This document shows positions 26,172-34,940 of a stretch of DNA of 64,000 nucleotides, piece by piece (the stretch's first letter is position 1; each line of letters starts with the position of its first letter). Origin of the DNA: Streptomyces microflavus. Lineage in GTDB: Bacteria; Actinomycetota; Actinomycetes; Streptomycetales; Streptomycetaceae. The position numbers and the translations under genes are program-made. A model generated the notes under the pieces. That model made no database searches and had not been told where the DNA came from. It saw only the letters and a program-made list of their open reading frames with translations. The stretch lies in the NCBI RefSeq assembly GCF_014650075.1, contig NZ_BMUG01000005.1:372001-436000 (forward strand). Direction: 5' to 3'.

Positions 26172-26843
26172 ATGAACCGCATGCGTACCGTACTTGCCGC
26201 GCTCGGCATCACCGCCGGACTGATCACCGCCCCCGCCGCGAACGCCGCCCCGCAGCCCGACGCCCCGGTGGCCGCCGAGCGGCACGAACCCTGCACCGGC
26301 GAATACCGCGGCGACGCCCGGCTCGGCCCGAAGTGGCTGCCGAACAAGCGCCTGGCCCCGGTCGGCCCGCTCCTGAAGGGCTACCAGCGCACCGGAGAGC
26401 TGTCCCCGCAGGCCTTCCTCAAGAAGTACTGGGAGGGGCCCGCGGACACCGGAAGCTGGAAGTACCCGCCCAACGACGGCTTCGCCGAGGTCAACGGCGA
26501 GATCGACAAGGAGCCCTCCAAGCTCCGCCCAGGCCAGCGCCTGGACCGCTTCGGCTCCGAGTACGGCGGCTACCTGGCCCCGGCCGGCGACGCCTACGCC
26601 GAGCGCGCCCTGCCCCCGCAGAACCTCAACACCCGTGAAGCGGCGACCCCCTGCGACTACCGCGTCTACAAGGTGGCGAAGCCCTTCTGGGTCTGGCAGG
26701 GCAGCATCGCCCCGTGGTTCGAGCAGCCCGGCGGCGGCCAGCAGATCAAGCTCGACGCCGTCTTCCTGAACCCGGGCGAGGGCGAGCGGCTGAACGTGAA
26801 GTGGCTGCTGGACCACGGCTACCTCACGTCCGCGGGCGCGTAA
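26172..26843 (+). CDS. Secreted TNT-domain (NAD+ glycohydrolase-like) protein
   Basis: A 223-residue exported protein. The signal peptide (1-25) ends PAANA. Residues about 115-215 form a TNT domain, named after the tuberculosis necrotizing toxin of CpnT that hydrolyses NAD+. RPGQRLDRFGSEYGGYLAPAGDAYAERALPP carries the conserved Arg, Tyr/Phe and second Arg positions, and GGGQQIKLDAVF carries the conserved Gln. The pre-domain (30-110) is a small linker of unknown role, with Cys41 and Cys161 possibly bonded. The next gene starts six bases downstream, suggesting a toxin/partner operon. NADase activity is inference. Confidence 0.85.
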   Translation: MNRMRTVLAALGITAGLITAPAANAAPQPDAPVAAERHEPCTGEYRGDARLGPKWLPNKRLAPVGPLLKGYQRTGELSPQAFLKKYWEGPADTGSWKYPPNDGFAEVNGEIDKEPSKLRPGQRLDRFGSEYGGYLAPAGDAYAERALPPQNLNTREAATPCDYRVYKVAKPFWVWQGSIAPWFEQPGGGQQIKLDAVFLNPGEGERLNVKWLLDHGYLTSAGA

Positions 26844-26849
26844 CCCCCG

Positions 26850-27083
26850 ATGGACCGTCACGCGTTGCACGCCGCACTCGTGGAGGCCGGGATCCCCGGC
26901 GGCTACTACCGGATCGAAGGCGTCCACGAGCCGGTCCCCACCCCGCCCGACTTCCTCTTCGTGCGACGGGCGGCGGACGGCGGATGGGAGACCGGCGCGT
27001 ACGAACGCGGCCGGGACGAAGTCCTCGCACACCACCCGGACGAGGCAGCCGCCTGCGCACACCTGCTGCGGCTGCTCGTCTGA
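26850..27083 (+). CDS. Small protein paired with TNT-domain gene (possible immunity factor)
   Basis: A 77-residue acidic cytoplasmic protein starting MDRHALHAALVEAGIPGGYYRIEG. It contains PTPPDFLFVRRAADGGWETGAYERGRDEV and ends in CAHLLRLLV. It has no signal peptide or membrane segment. The start is six bases after the stop of the TNT-domain gene. Small size, acidic charge, cytoplasmic location and tight coupling suit a cognate immunity protein. I see no likeness to the 176-residue mycobacterial IFT, so this would be a new type. The role is inferred from position only. Confidence 0.75.
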   Translation: MDRHALHAALVEAGIPGGYYRIEGVHEPVPTPPDFLFVRRAADGGWETGAYERGRDEVLAHHPDEAAACAHLLRLLV

Positions 27084-27086
27084 CCC

Positions 27087-27105
27087 CTTTGCCGGTCCGG
27101 CAAAG
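27087..27105 (+). terminator. Short hairpin after the TNT pair
   Basis: CTTTGCCGG-T-CCGGCAAAG is a perfect inverted repeat starting 4 bases after the stop codon at 27083. It can form a 7-bp stem with a 5-base loop. Confidence 0.6.
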
Positions 27106-27145
27106 ATCCTTGTGCGGGCGGCGGAGACCCCCGAATGATCGTGAC

Positions 27146-27175
27146 CGGGCGGCCGGGCTCCGGCCCGGCCGCCCG
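27146..27175 (+). terminator. 13-bp perfect hairpin upstream of epoxide hydrolase gene
   Basis: Arms CGGGCGGCCGGGC (27146-27158) and 27163-27175 pair perfectly around TCCG. It forms a second, stronger stop for the TNT pair or a barrier before the hydrolase gene. Confidence 0.65.
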
Positions 27176-27226
27176 ACCGCACCCGTCACGACCGCCCCGC
27201 CCGCCCGGGGCGCCCGAGGAGGACCC

Positions 27227-28234
27227 ATGCCGCAGCCCGCCCCCGTGCCCCCGGCGGACTCCACCACCCCGCCCGGCGCGGTCCACCGCCTGGTGAACAC
27301 CCCCGGCGGCCGCATCCACCTGGTCGAGCAGGGCACCGGCCCCCTCGTCCTCCTCGTCCACGGCTTCCCCGAGTCCTGGTACTCCTGGCGTCACCAGCTC
27401 CCCGCGCTCGCCGCCGCCGGATACCGGGCCGTCGCCATCGACGTACGCGGCTACGGGCGTTCCGCCAAGCCCGCCGCCGCCGACGCGTACCGGATGCTCG
27501 CCCACGTCGCCGACAACACCGCCGTCGTCCACGCCCTGGGCGAGGAGACGGCCACCGTCATCGGCCACGACTGGGGCTCGCCCATCGCGGCCGACAGCGC
27601 CCTGCTCCGGCCGGACGTCTTCACCGCCGTCGGCCTCCTCAGCGTCCCGTACTCCCCGCGCGGGGAGCACCGCCCCACCGACGGCTTCGCCCGGATCGGC
27701 GGGGACGAGGAGTTCTACGTCAGCTACTTCCAGGCCCCCGGCAGGGCCGAGGCGGAGATCGAAGGGGACGTACGCGGCTGGCTCGCCGGCTTCTACACCG
27801 GGCTGACCGGCTCCACGCTCACCCCCGAGGAGCACGGCAGGCTCTTCTTCGTACCCCCGGGCGCGCGGCTCGCCGACCGCTTCCCCCTCGGCCCGCTGCC
27901 CGCCTGGCTCACCGAAACCGACCTCGACGTCTACAGCGGGGAGTTCGAACGCTCCGGCCTCACCGGCGCCCTCAACCGCTACCGCAACGTCGACCGGGAC
28001 TGGGAGGACCTCGCCGCCTGGCACGGAGCGCCCATCACCCAGCCCTCCCTCTTCATCGGCGGCGCGCTCGACGCCTCCACCACATGGATGGCGGACGCCA
28101 TCGACGCCTACCCGACCACTCTCCCCGGCCTGTCCGCCGCCCACATCCTCGAAGGCTGCGGCCACTGGATCCAGCAGGAACGCCCCGACGAGGTCAACCG
28201 GCTGCTGACCCGGTGGCTGAGCGGGCTGCGGTAG
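27227..28234 (+). CDS. Epoxide hydrolase (alpha/beta-hydrolase fold)
   Basis: A 335-residue alpha/beta hydrolase of the soluble epoxide hydrolase subfamily. LLVHGFPESWYSWRHQLPAL (HGFPE oxyanion loop), DVRGYGRSAKP, the nucleophile Asp in VIGHDWGSPIA, cap-domain Tyr residues, GALDAST and the final His in EGCGHWIQQERPDEVN are all visible. It opens an oxirane to a vicinal diol through an ester intermediate. GAGGAGG precedes the ATG. The natural substrate is unknown. Confidence 0.93.
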   Translation: MPQPAPVPPADSTTPPGAVHRLVNTPGGRIHLVEQGTGPLVLLVHGFPESWYSWRHQLPALAAAGYRAVAIDVRGYGRSAKPAAADAYRMLAHVADNTAVVHALGEETATVIGHDWGSPIAADSALLRPDVFTAVGLLSVPYSPRGEHRPTDGFARIGGDEEFYVSYFQAPGRAEAEIEGDVRGWLAGFYTGLTGSTLTPEEHGRLFFVPPGARLADRFPLGPLPAWLTETDLDVYSGEFERSGLTGALNRYRNVDRDWEDLAAWHGAPITQPSLFIGGALDASTTWMADAIDAYPTTLPGLSAAHILEGCGHWIQQERPDEVNRLLTRWLSGLR

Positions 28235-28240
28235 ACCTGC

Positions 28241-28606
28241 TCAGCAGGCGGGGCCGCGGGTCGCCGCCGTCGCCCGCAGCAGATCCCGTACAAGCGTGAA
28301 GTCGATCTTCTCCGGGGTGCGGAAGCGAAGACACCCCTTGCCCATGTCGTGGCCGGCCAGCCGGTCCGCGAACGCGTCCCGGACATCCGTGCGCAGGAGA
28401 TAGAGCGAGATGTACTGCTTCTGGCTCGCGAAGGCGACCTCGCCGGTCCCGTCCCGCTCGTAGGCGGGCATGCCGTACGCCATCACCTCCCGGAACCCCG
28501 TCAGCTCCGCGCGGCACAGCGCGCGCAGCTCGGTGAGCGCACCCCGGCGGGCGTCCGGCAGCTCGGCCAGGTACTGATCGACGTCTTCCGCACGGCTCTG
28601 GACCAT
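28241..28606 (-). CDS. DUF1801 (YdhG/YjbR-like) protein
   Basis: A 121-residue cytoplasmic protein starting MVQSRAEDVDQYLAELPDARR. It contains FREVMAYGMPAYERDG, FASQKQYISLYLLRTD and LAGHDMGKGCLRFRTPEKID, all conserved in DUF1801. The family includes the iron-chaperone-like YdhG and is otherwise uncharacterised. It converges on the epoxide hydrolase with only six bases between the stops, and is divergent from the DinB gene. Confidence 0.88.
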   Translation of the reverse strand: MVQSRAEDVDQYLAELPDARRGALTELRALCRAELTGFREVMAYGMPAYERDGTGEVAFASQKQYISLYLLRTDVRDAFADRLAGHDMGKGCLRFRTPEKIDFTLVRDLLRATAATRGPAC

Positions 28607-28679
28607 GCGCCGATCCTAAGCGGGCGGCGCGCGTGTGTCGGAGCGCGGTTCGCACGGGCCAGGAGGCGAAGGTGAGCGG

Positions 28680-29189
28680 ATGAACAGTGCGAACATGCTG
28701 GCCGAGGCGTTCGACCGGGTCGGGGAAGCGGTGCACGCGGCGGCCGAAGGGCTCTCGGCGGACGACCTCAACGCCCGGCTCGACGACGGGGCGAACTCGA
28801 TCTCCTGGCTGATCTGGCACCTCACCCGGATCCAGGACGACCACATCGCCGGCGTCGCCGGCACCGGCCAGGTCTGGCTCACCAAGGGCTGGGCCGACCG
28901 CTTCGGGCTCCCGTTCGACGAGGCGGCGACCGGATACGGGCACAGCACCGACGAGGTCGCCGCCGTCCGCGTCGACTCCGCCGACCTGCTCCTCGGCTAC
29001 TACGACGCGGTCCACGAGCAGACCCTCGACTTCGTCCGCGGACTCGACGGCCGCGCCCTCGACCGCATCGTCGACGAGGCGTGGTCACCCCCGGTGACCC
29101 TGGGCGTCCGGCTGATCAGCGTCATCGCCGAAGACCTCCAGCACGCGGGTCAGGCGGCATTCGTCCGGGGCGTACGGGAGCGCGCGTGA
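28680..29189 (+). CDS. DinB-family (DUF664) protein, mycothiol-transferase type
   Basis: A 169-residue helical-bundle protein. The metal-binding histidines appear as WLIWHLTRIQDDHIAGV and AEDLQHAGQAAFVRG, spaced as in DUF664/DinB folds. In actinobacteria this family includes mycothiol-dependent S-transferases, which would detoxify electrophiles such as epoxides or quinones. The ATG at 28680 (MNSANMLAEAFDR) follows GGAGGCGAAGG. The nearby epoxide hydrolase makes a detoxification role plausible but unproven. Confidence 0.85.
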   Translation: MNSANMLAEAFDRVGEAVHAAAEGLSADDLNARLDDGANSISWLIWHLTRIQDDHIAGVAGTGQVWLTKGWADRFGLPFDEAATGYGHSTDEVAAVRVDSADLLLGYYDAVHEQTLDFVRGLDGRALDRIVDEAWSPPVTLGVRLISVIAEDLQHAGQAAFVRGVRERA

Positions 29190-29301
29190 GACCGGCCCGC
29201 GGACGAACTGCCTCCGCACCCCGTGCACCCTCCCAACAGCGGTGCCATACTCGGAAGCAGTCCGCCGCAGAGGCTTGTCATCGTCCGAAAGGCGACACGT
29301 C

Positions 29302-29616
29302 ATGAGCTGGGCATCGTGGACGACCAGCGGTGTCTTCGCGGGAACAGGCGGAGTCCGCACCGAAGAAGCCGGCATCCTGAGCGGAGACCTCACGGTGCAC
29401 ACGACCTGGTCCGACGGCCAGGCGTCGGTGGCCGTGCAGTACAGCGGCTCGTCGGACTGGTTCACCCTGGCGGGCAGCCCCGTGCCGTGCGCCTCCGAGG
29501 AGGAGAGCCGCGCTTTCCACCAGAGCGTGGTCGAGGCCGTACGCCGGGGCGACGGAGCCACGCTCCCGCCGGACGGCGCCGCCCCCGCCGCACCGCCCCC
29601 GGCGTCCGCGACCTGA
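29302..29616 (+). CDS. Hypothetical small acidic protein
   Basis: A 104-residue protein starting MSWASWTTSGVFAGTGGVRTEE. It has beta-rich sequence (SGDLTVHTTWSDGQASVAVQYSGSSDWFTLAG) and a low-complexity tail (APAAPPPASAT). No signal peptide or known domain can be seen. The ATG at 29302 has AAAGG nine bases upstream, and codon use is typical of the neighbours. I do not recognise it. Confidence 0.6.
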   Translation: MSWASWTTSGVFAGTGGVRTEEAGILSGDLTVHTTWSDGQASVAVQYSGSSDWFTLAGSPVPCASEEESRAFHQSVVEAVRRGDGATLPPDGAAPAAPPPASAT

Positions 29617-29717
29617 GCGGCGACCCGCCGCGTCCGCCGCGCCCCATAGAGTGACCCGACAAGATCCGTTCCCCACCGGGGGCGGGTGCGCGGGGACACG
29701 GGGCGAGGAGCGGCGTA

Positions 29718-30512
29718 ATGGTGCGTGCGGGTGCACGGCGGGCGGGAAAGGGCAGGCACCGGCCGTTCTGGGTGGAGCTTCCGCTCCTCATCGGGGTCGC
29801 CCTGGTGCTGGCCCTGCTCATCAAGACCTTCCTGGTGCAGGCCTTCTCCATCCCGTCGGAATCCATGCAGAACACCCTGCAGAAAGGCGACCGGGTCCTT
29901 GTCGACAAGCTGACCCCGTGGTTCGGATCCGAGCCGGAACGGGGCGAGGTGGTCGTCTTCCACGACCCGGACGACTGGCTGGACGGCGTGGCCGTCGACC
30001 CGCCCAACACCGTGCAGAAGGTGCTCAGTTTCATCGGCGTGATGCCGTCGGCCGAGGAGAAGGACCTCATCAAGCGGGTGATCGGCGTGGGCGGTGACAC
30101 CGTGGAGTGCGACGGCGACGGACCGGTGAAGGTCAACGGGAAGGCGCTGGACGAGCCCTATGTGTTCCCCGGCAACACCCCGTGCAGCAACGACGGCAGG
30201 GGCACCTTCAAGGTCACCGTCCCGCAGGGCGAGCTGTGGGTGATGGGCGACCACCGCCAGGCGTCCGCGGACTCCCGCTACCACCGCGACGACCGCAACG
30301 ACGGCATGGTCCCGGAGGACGAGGTCGTCGGCCGCGCCGTCGTCGTCGCCTGGCCGGTCGGCCGCTGGAGCACCCTGCCCGTCCCCGCCACCTTCTCCAC
30401 CGCGGCCGGCGCTGCCCTGCTCCCCGGACCGGCGGCGGCCGTGGCCGCCGCCGTCCCGCTCGTCCTGCTGCGCCGCCGCCGGGCGACGTCAGGCGCTGAC
30501 GCCCACCCGTGA
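29718..30512 (+). CDS. lepB: Signal peptidase I
   Basis: A 264-residue membrane-bound protease that removes Sec and Tat signal peptides. After a basic N-terminus comes a transmembrane helix (about 18-40), then the catalytic Ser49 in SIPSESMQNTL and the general-base Lys119 in LIKRVIGVGGDTVE. Box E appears as VMGDHRQASADSRYH. A second hydrophobic segment near the C-terminus (about 225-250) is followed by RRRR. The 3' end overlaps that of fruA by 24 bases. Streptomyces have several Sip enzymes; which one this is cannot be told. Confidence 0.94.
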   Translation: MVRAGARRAGKGRHRPFWVELPLLIGVALVLALLIKTFLVQAFSIPSESMQNTLQKGDRVLVDKLTPWFGSEPERGEVVVFHDPDDWLDGVAVDPPNTVQKVLSFIGVMPSAEEKDLIKRVIGVGGDTVECDGDGPVKVNGKALDEPYVFPGNTPCSNDGRGTFKVTVPQGELWVMGDHRQASADSRYHRDDRNDGMVPEDEVVGRAVVVAWPVGRWSTLPVPATFSTAAGAALLPGPAAAVAAAVPLVLLRRRRATSGADAHP

Positions 30513-32489
30513 GCCGATGACCTCGGCCCCCGCCTCCGGGGCCGCCACCGTCCGGCGGGCGCCCTTGAGCAGGACGACCAGTGCGGTCGCCACGAGGGTG
30601 CCGGCGGCGATCGCCAGCAGGTAGAGGAACGGTTCACCGATCAGCGGCACGACGAAGATGCCGCCGTGCGGAGCGCGCAGGGTGCACTCGAAGGCCATCG
30701 ACAGCGCACCGGTGACCGCGCCGCCCGCCATCACCGACGGGATCACCCGCAGCGGGTCGGCGGCGGCGAACGGAATCGCGCCCTCGGTGATGAACGAGGC
30801 GCCCAGCACCCAGGCCGCCCGGCCGTTCTCCCGCTCGGTCTTCGTGAACAGCTTCTTGCGTACGGTGGTGGCCAGGGCCATCGCCAGCGGCGGGACCATA
30901 CCGGCCGCCATGACCGCCGCCATCACCTTGAGGCTGCCGTCGGTCGGATCGGCGAGACCGCCGACCGCGAAGGCGTACGCCACCTTGTTCAGCGGGCCGC
31001 CCATGTCGAAGCACATCATCAGGCCGAGGACCACACCGAGGATGACCGCGTTGGAGCCCGACAGGCCGTTCAGCCAGTCCGTGAGGGCGCTCTGCAGCGC
31101 GGCGATCGGCTTGCCGACGACGATGAACATCAGGAACCCGACGACCGCCGAGGCGATCAGCGGGATCACCAGCACCGGCATGATCCCGCGCAGCGTCGCA
31201 TGGACCGGGACCCGCTGGATGGCCATCACCACCGCACCGGCCAGCAGACCGGCGACGAGACCGCCGAGGAACCCCGCGTCGACGGTGAGCGCGATCGCTC
31301 CGCCGACGAAACCGGGCACCAGCGCGGGACGGTCCGCCATCCCGTACGCGATGTACCCGGCGAGCACCGGCACCAGGAAGCCGAAGGCGGCGGAACCGAT
31401 CTGGTTGAGCAGCGCGGCCCAGCTGTCCAGCTGCCCCCAGACGAAGTGGTCGGCGACCGACTTGGCGTCCACGATCTCGTAGCCGCCGATGGCGAACGAC
31501 AGGGCGATCAGCAGCCCGCCCGCCGCGACGAACGGCACCATGTAGCTCACGCCGGACATCAGATACGTACGCAGCCGGACCCCGAAGTGCGCACCTTCCG
31601 CACCGGACCCGCCGTCCGCACCGCTCTCCGGCCCGTCCCCGCCCTGCGGTACGGCGGCGATCTCACCGCGCTCCGCCTTGCGGCGGGCCTCGGCGATCAG
31701 CTCGGCGGGCCGGTTGATGCCCGCCTTCACCCCGACGTCCACGAGCGGCTTGCCCCCGAAGCGCGCCTTCTCCCGCACCTCGACGTCGTGCGCCCAGATG
31801 ACCGCGTCGGCCCGGGCGATGACCGCGGGGTCCAGCTTGCTGAAACCGGCCGACCCCTGGGTCTCCACCGTCACTTCGACGCCCTCGGCGAGCCCTGCCG
31901 CCGTCAGCGACTCGGCGGCCATGTAGGTGTGCGCGATACCGGTGGGGCAGGAGGTGACGGCGACGATCCGGAAGGGGGCGTCGTCCCCGGCGGGGGCGGC
32001 CTCTCCGGCTGCCGGTATCGGCGTCGTGGCTTCGGGCTCCGGCACCGGCTCCTCGCCCCGGATCAGCGCGGCGACCGTGCCCGGGTCGTTCCCGGCGCGC
32101 AGGGCGGCGGTGAACTCCGGGTCCATCAGCCTGCGGGCCAGCCCCGACAGGATGGTCAGGTGGTCGTCGTCCGCCCCGGCCGGTGCCGCGATCAGGAAGA
32201 TCAGGTCCGCGGGACCGTCGGCCGCGCCGAAGTCGATGCCCGAGGCGCTGCGCCCGAACGCCAGCGTCGGGGCGCTCACATGCTCGCTCCGGCAGTGCGG
32301 GATGCCGATCCCGCCGTCGAGGCCCGTCGGCATCTGCGCCTCGCGGGCGGCGACATCGGACAGGAAGCCGTCGAGATCGGTGACGCGGTGTGCGGCCACC
32401 ATCCGCTCGGCGAGCGACCTCGCGGCGGCGTCCTTCGTTGCTGCGGACAGATCGAGGTCGACCAGTTCCGCGGTGATCAGCTCACTCAT
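30489..32489 (-). CDS. fruA: Fructose PTS permease IIABC
   Basis: A 666-residue fused phosphotransferase permease. EIIA (about 1-145) carries the phospho-His65 in GIGIPHCRSEH. A Pro/Ala linker precedes EIIB (about 172-270) with Cys181 in AVTSCPTGIAHTYMA. EIIC (about 300-650) has multiple membrane helices and the GGPLNKVAYAF motif. It phosphorylates fructose on import to fructose-1-phosphate, the substrate of FruK next door. Domain order IIA-IIB-IIC is typical of actinobacteria. It is transcribed with fruK and fruR, with a 130-base gap after fruK. Confidence 0.96.
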   Translation of the reverse strand: MSELITAELVDLDLSAATKDAAARSLAERMVAAHRVTDLDGFLSDVAAREAQMPTGLDGGIGIPHCRSEHVSAPTLAFGRSASGIDFGAADGPADLIFLIAAPAGADDDHLTILSGLARRLMDPEFTAALRAGNDPGTVAALIRGEEPVPEPEATTPIPAAGEAAPAGDDAPFRIVAVTSCPTGIAHTYMAAESLTAAGLAEGVEVTVETQGSAGFSKLDPAVIARADAVIWAHDVEVREKARFGGKPLVDVGVKAGINRPAELIAEARRKAERGEIAAVPQGGDGPESGADGGSGAEGAHFGVRLRTYLMSGVSYMVPFVAAGGLLIALSFAIGGYEIVDAKSVADHFVWGQLDSWAALLNQIGSAAFGFLVPVLAGYIAYGMADRPALVPGFVGGAIALTVDAGFLGGLVAGLLAGAVVMAIQRVPVHATLRGIMPVLVIPLIASAVVGFLMFIVVGKPIAALQSALTDWLNGLSGSNAVILGVVLGLMMCFDMGGPLNKVAYAFAVGGLADPTDGSLKVMAAVMAAGMVPPLAMALATTVRKKLFTKTERENGRAAWVLGASFITEGAIPFAAADPLRVIPSVMAGGAVTGALSMAFECTLRAPHGGIFVVPLIGEPFLYLLAIAAGTLVATALVVLLKGARRTVAAPEAGAEVIGSRVGVSA

Positions 32490-32619
32490 CGCGGTGCTCC
32501 TTGCTCGGGGACCGCCCTGCGGCGGTTGGGGGGACGGAAGGCGGTGGGCTCGTGCGGGGGGTGGGGATCGAGGTGGGGGACGCGCCGGTCATCGGGCGTG
32601 CACGGGTGTTCACGAGGGC

Positions 32620-33567
32620 TCATGGGGCGGGCTCCGTCAGCGGGCGGTCCAGGGGGACATCGGCGCTCACCACGACCGCCGACCGGTCGAGATCGGCCGG
32701 GGTGGGCATGAGGCTCCCCGCCAGCTGCACCGCCGCCGCCCCATGGGCGACGGCCGAGGCGAGCGCCTCGGGGCCCTGCCCGCCCGCCGTCAGGAAGCCG
32801 GCCAGGGACGCGTCCCCGGCGCCGACATTGCTGCGTACGGTCTCCACCCGGGCGGTCGCGAAGTACGCGCCCGACGCCTCCACCAGCAGCTGCCCGTCGG
32901 CCCCCAGGCTGGCCAGCACCGACCGGGCCCCCCGCGCACGCAGCTCCTCGGCGGCCTCCAGCGCGTCGCCGACCGTGGCGAGCGGGCGGCCGACGGCCTC
33001 GGCGAGCTCCTGGGAGTTGGGCTTGATCACATCGGGCCCCTCCCGCAGGGCCGCCGTCAGGGCCGGACCGGAGGTGTCCAGCGCGATCCGCGTACCGGCC
33101 CGGTGGCTCCGCGCGACCAGCTCCGCGTACCACTGCGGCGGCAGCCCGCGCGGCAGGCTCCCGCAGCACGCGATCCAGTCGGCGGCGGCGGCGCGGGTCC
33201 GCACCGCCTCCAGGACGTCCTCCGCCTCGGCGGCGCTGAGCTCGGGCCCGGCGGCGTTGATCTTGGTGAGGGTGGAGTCGGGTTCGACGAGCGTGATGTT
33301 GATCCGGGTGCTGCCGGTGACCGGCACCCCGGCGGCCTCGATGCCGTGCTCGCCGAGCAGCCGGGCGAGCAGTGCGCCCTCCGGGCCGCCCATCGGGGCG
33401 ACGGCGACCGTGCGGTGGCCGGCCGCCGCGACCGCGCGGGAGACGTTGACGCCCTTGCCGCCCGGATCGACGCGGTCCGCCGTGGCCCGCAGGACGGTGC
33501 CGCGGACCAGCTCCGGCAGCTCATAGGTCCGGTCCAGGCTGGGGTTGGGGGTGACGGTGAGGATCAT
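32620..33567 (-). CDS. fruK: 1-phosphofructokinase
   Basis: A 315-residue PfkB-family kinase that converts fructose-1-phosphate to fructose-1,6-bisphosphate. It starts MILTVTPNPSLDRTYEL and has GGKGVNVSRAVAAAGH near the N-terminus. The catalytic loop VRSNVGAGDASLAGFL is near the C-terminus. The ATG overlaps the fruR stop in an ATGA junction, indicating translational coupling. It is the middle gene of the operon. Confidence 0.95.
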   Translation of the reverse strand: MILTVTPNPSLDRTYELPELVRGTVLRATADRVDPGGKGVNVSRAVAAAGHRTVAVAPMGGPEGALLARLLGEHGIEAAGVPVTGSTRINITLVEPDSTLTKINAAGPELSAAEAEDVLEAVRTRAAAADWIACCGSLPRGLPPQWYAELVARSHRAGTRIALDTSGPALTAALREGPDVIKPNSQELAEAVGRPLATVGDALEAAEELRARGARSVLASLGADGQLLVEASGAYFATARVETVRSNVGAGDASLAGFLTAGGQGPEALASAVAHGAAAVQLAGSLMPTPADLDRSAVVVSADVPLDRPLTEPAP

Positions 33568-34325
33568 GCGCGTACTACTTCCGTGCCCCGGCTCTCGATG
33601 GAGCGGGCGTCGTCGGGGCTGAGGCCCGTGTCGGTGATGAGGAGATCCACATCGGTGAGGTCACCGAAGCGGGCGAAGTGCCGCTGCCCGAACTTGCCCG
33701 AGTCGGCGAGCAGGACGACCCGGCGGGCGGCCTTGATCACGGCCCGCTTCACGGCGGCCTCGGCGAGGTCGGGTGTGGTGAGGCCGCTGTCGGGCGCGAA
33801 GCCGTTGGTGGCGAGGAGGACGACGTCGGCGCTGATCTCTCCGTACGAGCTGAGCGCCCAGGCGTCGACCGCCGCCCGCGTCCGGTGCCGGACCCGGCCG
33901 CCGACCAGATGCAGCGCGATGCCCGGGTGGTCGGCGAGGCGCGCGGCCACCGGCAGCGCGTGCGTCACCACGGTCAGCGTGGCGTCGACGGGGACGGCCG
34001 CGGCGAGCCGGGCCGTCGTGGTCCCGGCGTCGATGATCACGTTCCCGTCCGCGGGGAGCTCGGCCAGCGCCGCCTGCGCGATGCGGTCCTTCTCGTCGGC
34101 GGCCACGGCGTCGCGCTCGGCGAGATCGGGCTCGAAGTCGAGCCGCCCGACCGGGATGGCGCCGCCGTGCACCCGGCGCAGCAGCCCGGCCCGGTCGAGC
34201 GCCTTGAGATCCCGCCGGACGGTCTCGGCGGTCACCTGGAACTCCTCGGCCAGGGAGAGCACATCGACCCGGCCGCTCTCCTGGGCGAGGCGGAGGATCT
34301 CCTGCTGACGCTCCGGTGCGTACAT
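33564..34325 (-). CDS. fruR: DeoR-family fructose operon repressor
   Basis: A 253-residue regulator starting MYAPERQQEILRLAQESGRVDV. The N-terminal DeoR HTH (LAEEFQVTAETVRRDLKALDRAGLLRRVHGGA) is followed by a sugar-isomerase-like sensor domain with IIDAGTTTARLA and LLADSGKFGQRHFA. It is expected to bind fructose-1-phosphate and repress the operon. An upstream in-frame ATG at 34346 would give 260 residues, but the family usually starts at this MYAxERQ. Direct repeats overlap the start codon, suggesting autoregulation. Confidence 0.92.
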   Translation of the reverse strand: MYAPERQQEILRLAQESGRVDVLSLAEEFQVTAETVRRDLKALDRAGLLRRVHGGAIPVGRLDFEPDLAERDAVAADEKDRIAQAALAELPADGNVIIDAGTTTARLAAAVPVDATLTVVTHALPVAARLADHPGIALHLVGGRVRHRTRAAVDAWALSSYGEISADVVLLATNGFAPDSGLTTPDLAEAAVKRAVIKAARRVVLLADSGKFGQRHFARFGDLTDVDLLITDTGLSPDDARSIESRGTEVVRA

Positions 34326-34365
34326 GTGGTTTCGTATCCGTTTCATGCCCGAGTCTGTGGTTTCG
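34325..34365. promoter_or_regulatory. Direct-repeat operator candidate for FruR
   Basis: TGTGGTTTCG occurs at 34325-34334 and again at 34356-34365, exactly 31 bases apart (about three helical turns). A related CCGTTTCATG lies between them. DeoR-family repressors bind such repeated half-sites. The first copy touches the fruR start codon. Confidence 0.6.
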
Positions 34366-34505
34366 CGCTCAGGTTACGTCCGAGGTTCGGGAAAGTAAAC
34401 ACATTCGGGCGAGAAGTGGGCATGAGCGGGTGCGGACGAGTCTGGGGGCGCGCATACGCCGGCGGGGCGCACCGTCCACCGGTGCGCCCCGCCGTGTCCG
34501 TCTGC

Positions 34506-34754
34506 TCAGCGCCTCCCCGGAACGCCCTCGCCCAGCGGCCGGGCGAGCAGCGGGGTGCCGGGGACCTGATGTCCTCCGCTGGCGAGCATCCGCACCTCGC
34601 CCCGGTCGCTGATCTCGGCGCGGACGATCCCCGTCTCGTCCTCGTACACCGGAGATCCGCCCGCCCCGGTCCGGTCGGTCAGCCGGACGGCGACCACGTC
34701 GTCCTCGGCGCCGGACATCTGGAAGATGAGTTCGTAACGCTCCGTGTGCTCCAT
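34506..34754 (-). CDS. Small conserved protein (DUF6296-like)
   Basis: An 82-residue protein starting MEHTERYELIFQMSGAEDDV. It contains VVAVRLTDRTGAGGSPVYEDETGIVRAEISDRGEVRMLASGG, a beta-rich core seen in small streptomycete proteins. GGGAGG lies five bases before the ATG. It has no Cys and no signal peptide. The DUF6296 match is from memory and tentative, and no function is known. Confidence 0.7.
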   Translation of the reverse strand: MEHTERYELIFQMSGAEDDVVAVRLTDRTGAGGSPVYEDETGIVRAEISDRGEVRMLASGGHQVPGTPLLARPLGEGVPGRR

Positions 34755-34940
34755 GAGGGCCTCCCGGCCGGGCCATGACGACATCCGGCCCTGACCCCAT
34801 TGTTTCCCACCCGCGCGCGAGTCGCCCGGGGAGCGGAGGGGTGAGGGCCGTTCGCGACGGCCAACGGGCGGAGCCGTCCGGTCGATCGGGTGACTCCGGC
34901 CGGTAGGACAACATGACTGGTCCCGGCAAGGGCTAGGCAT

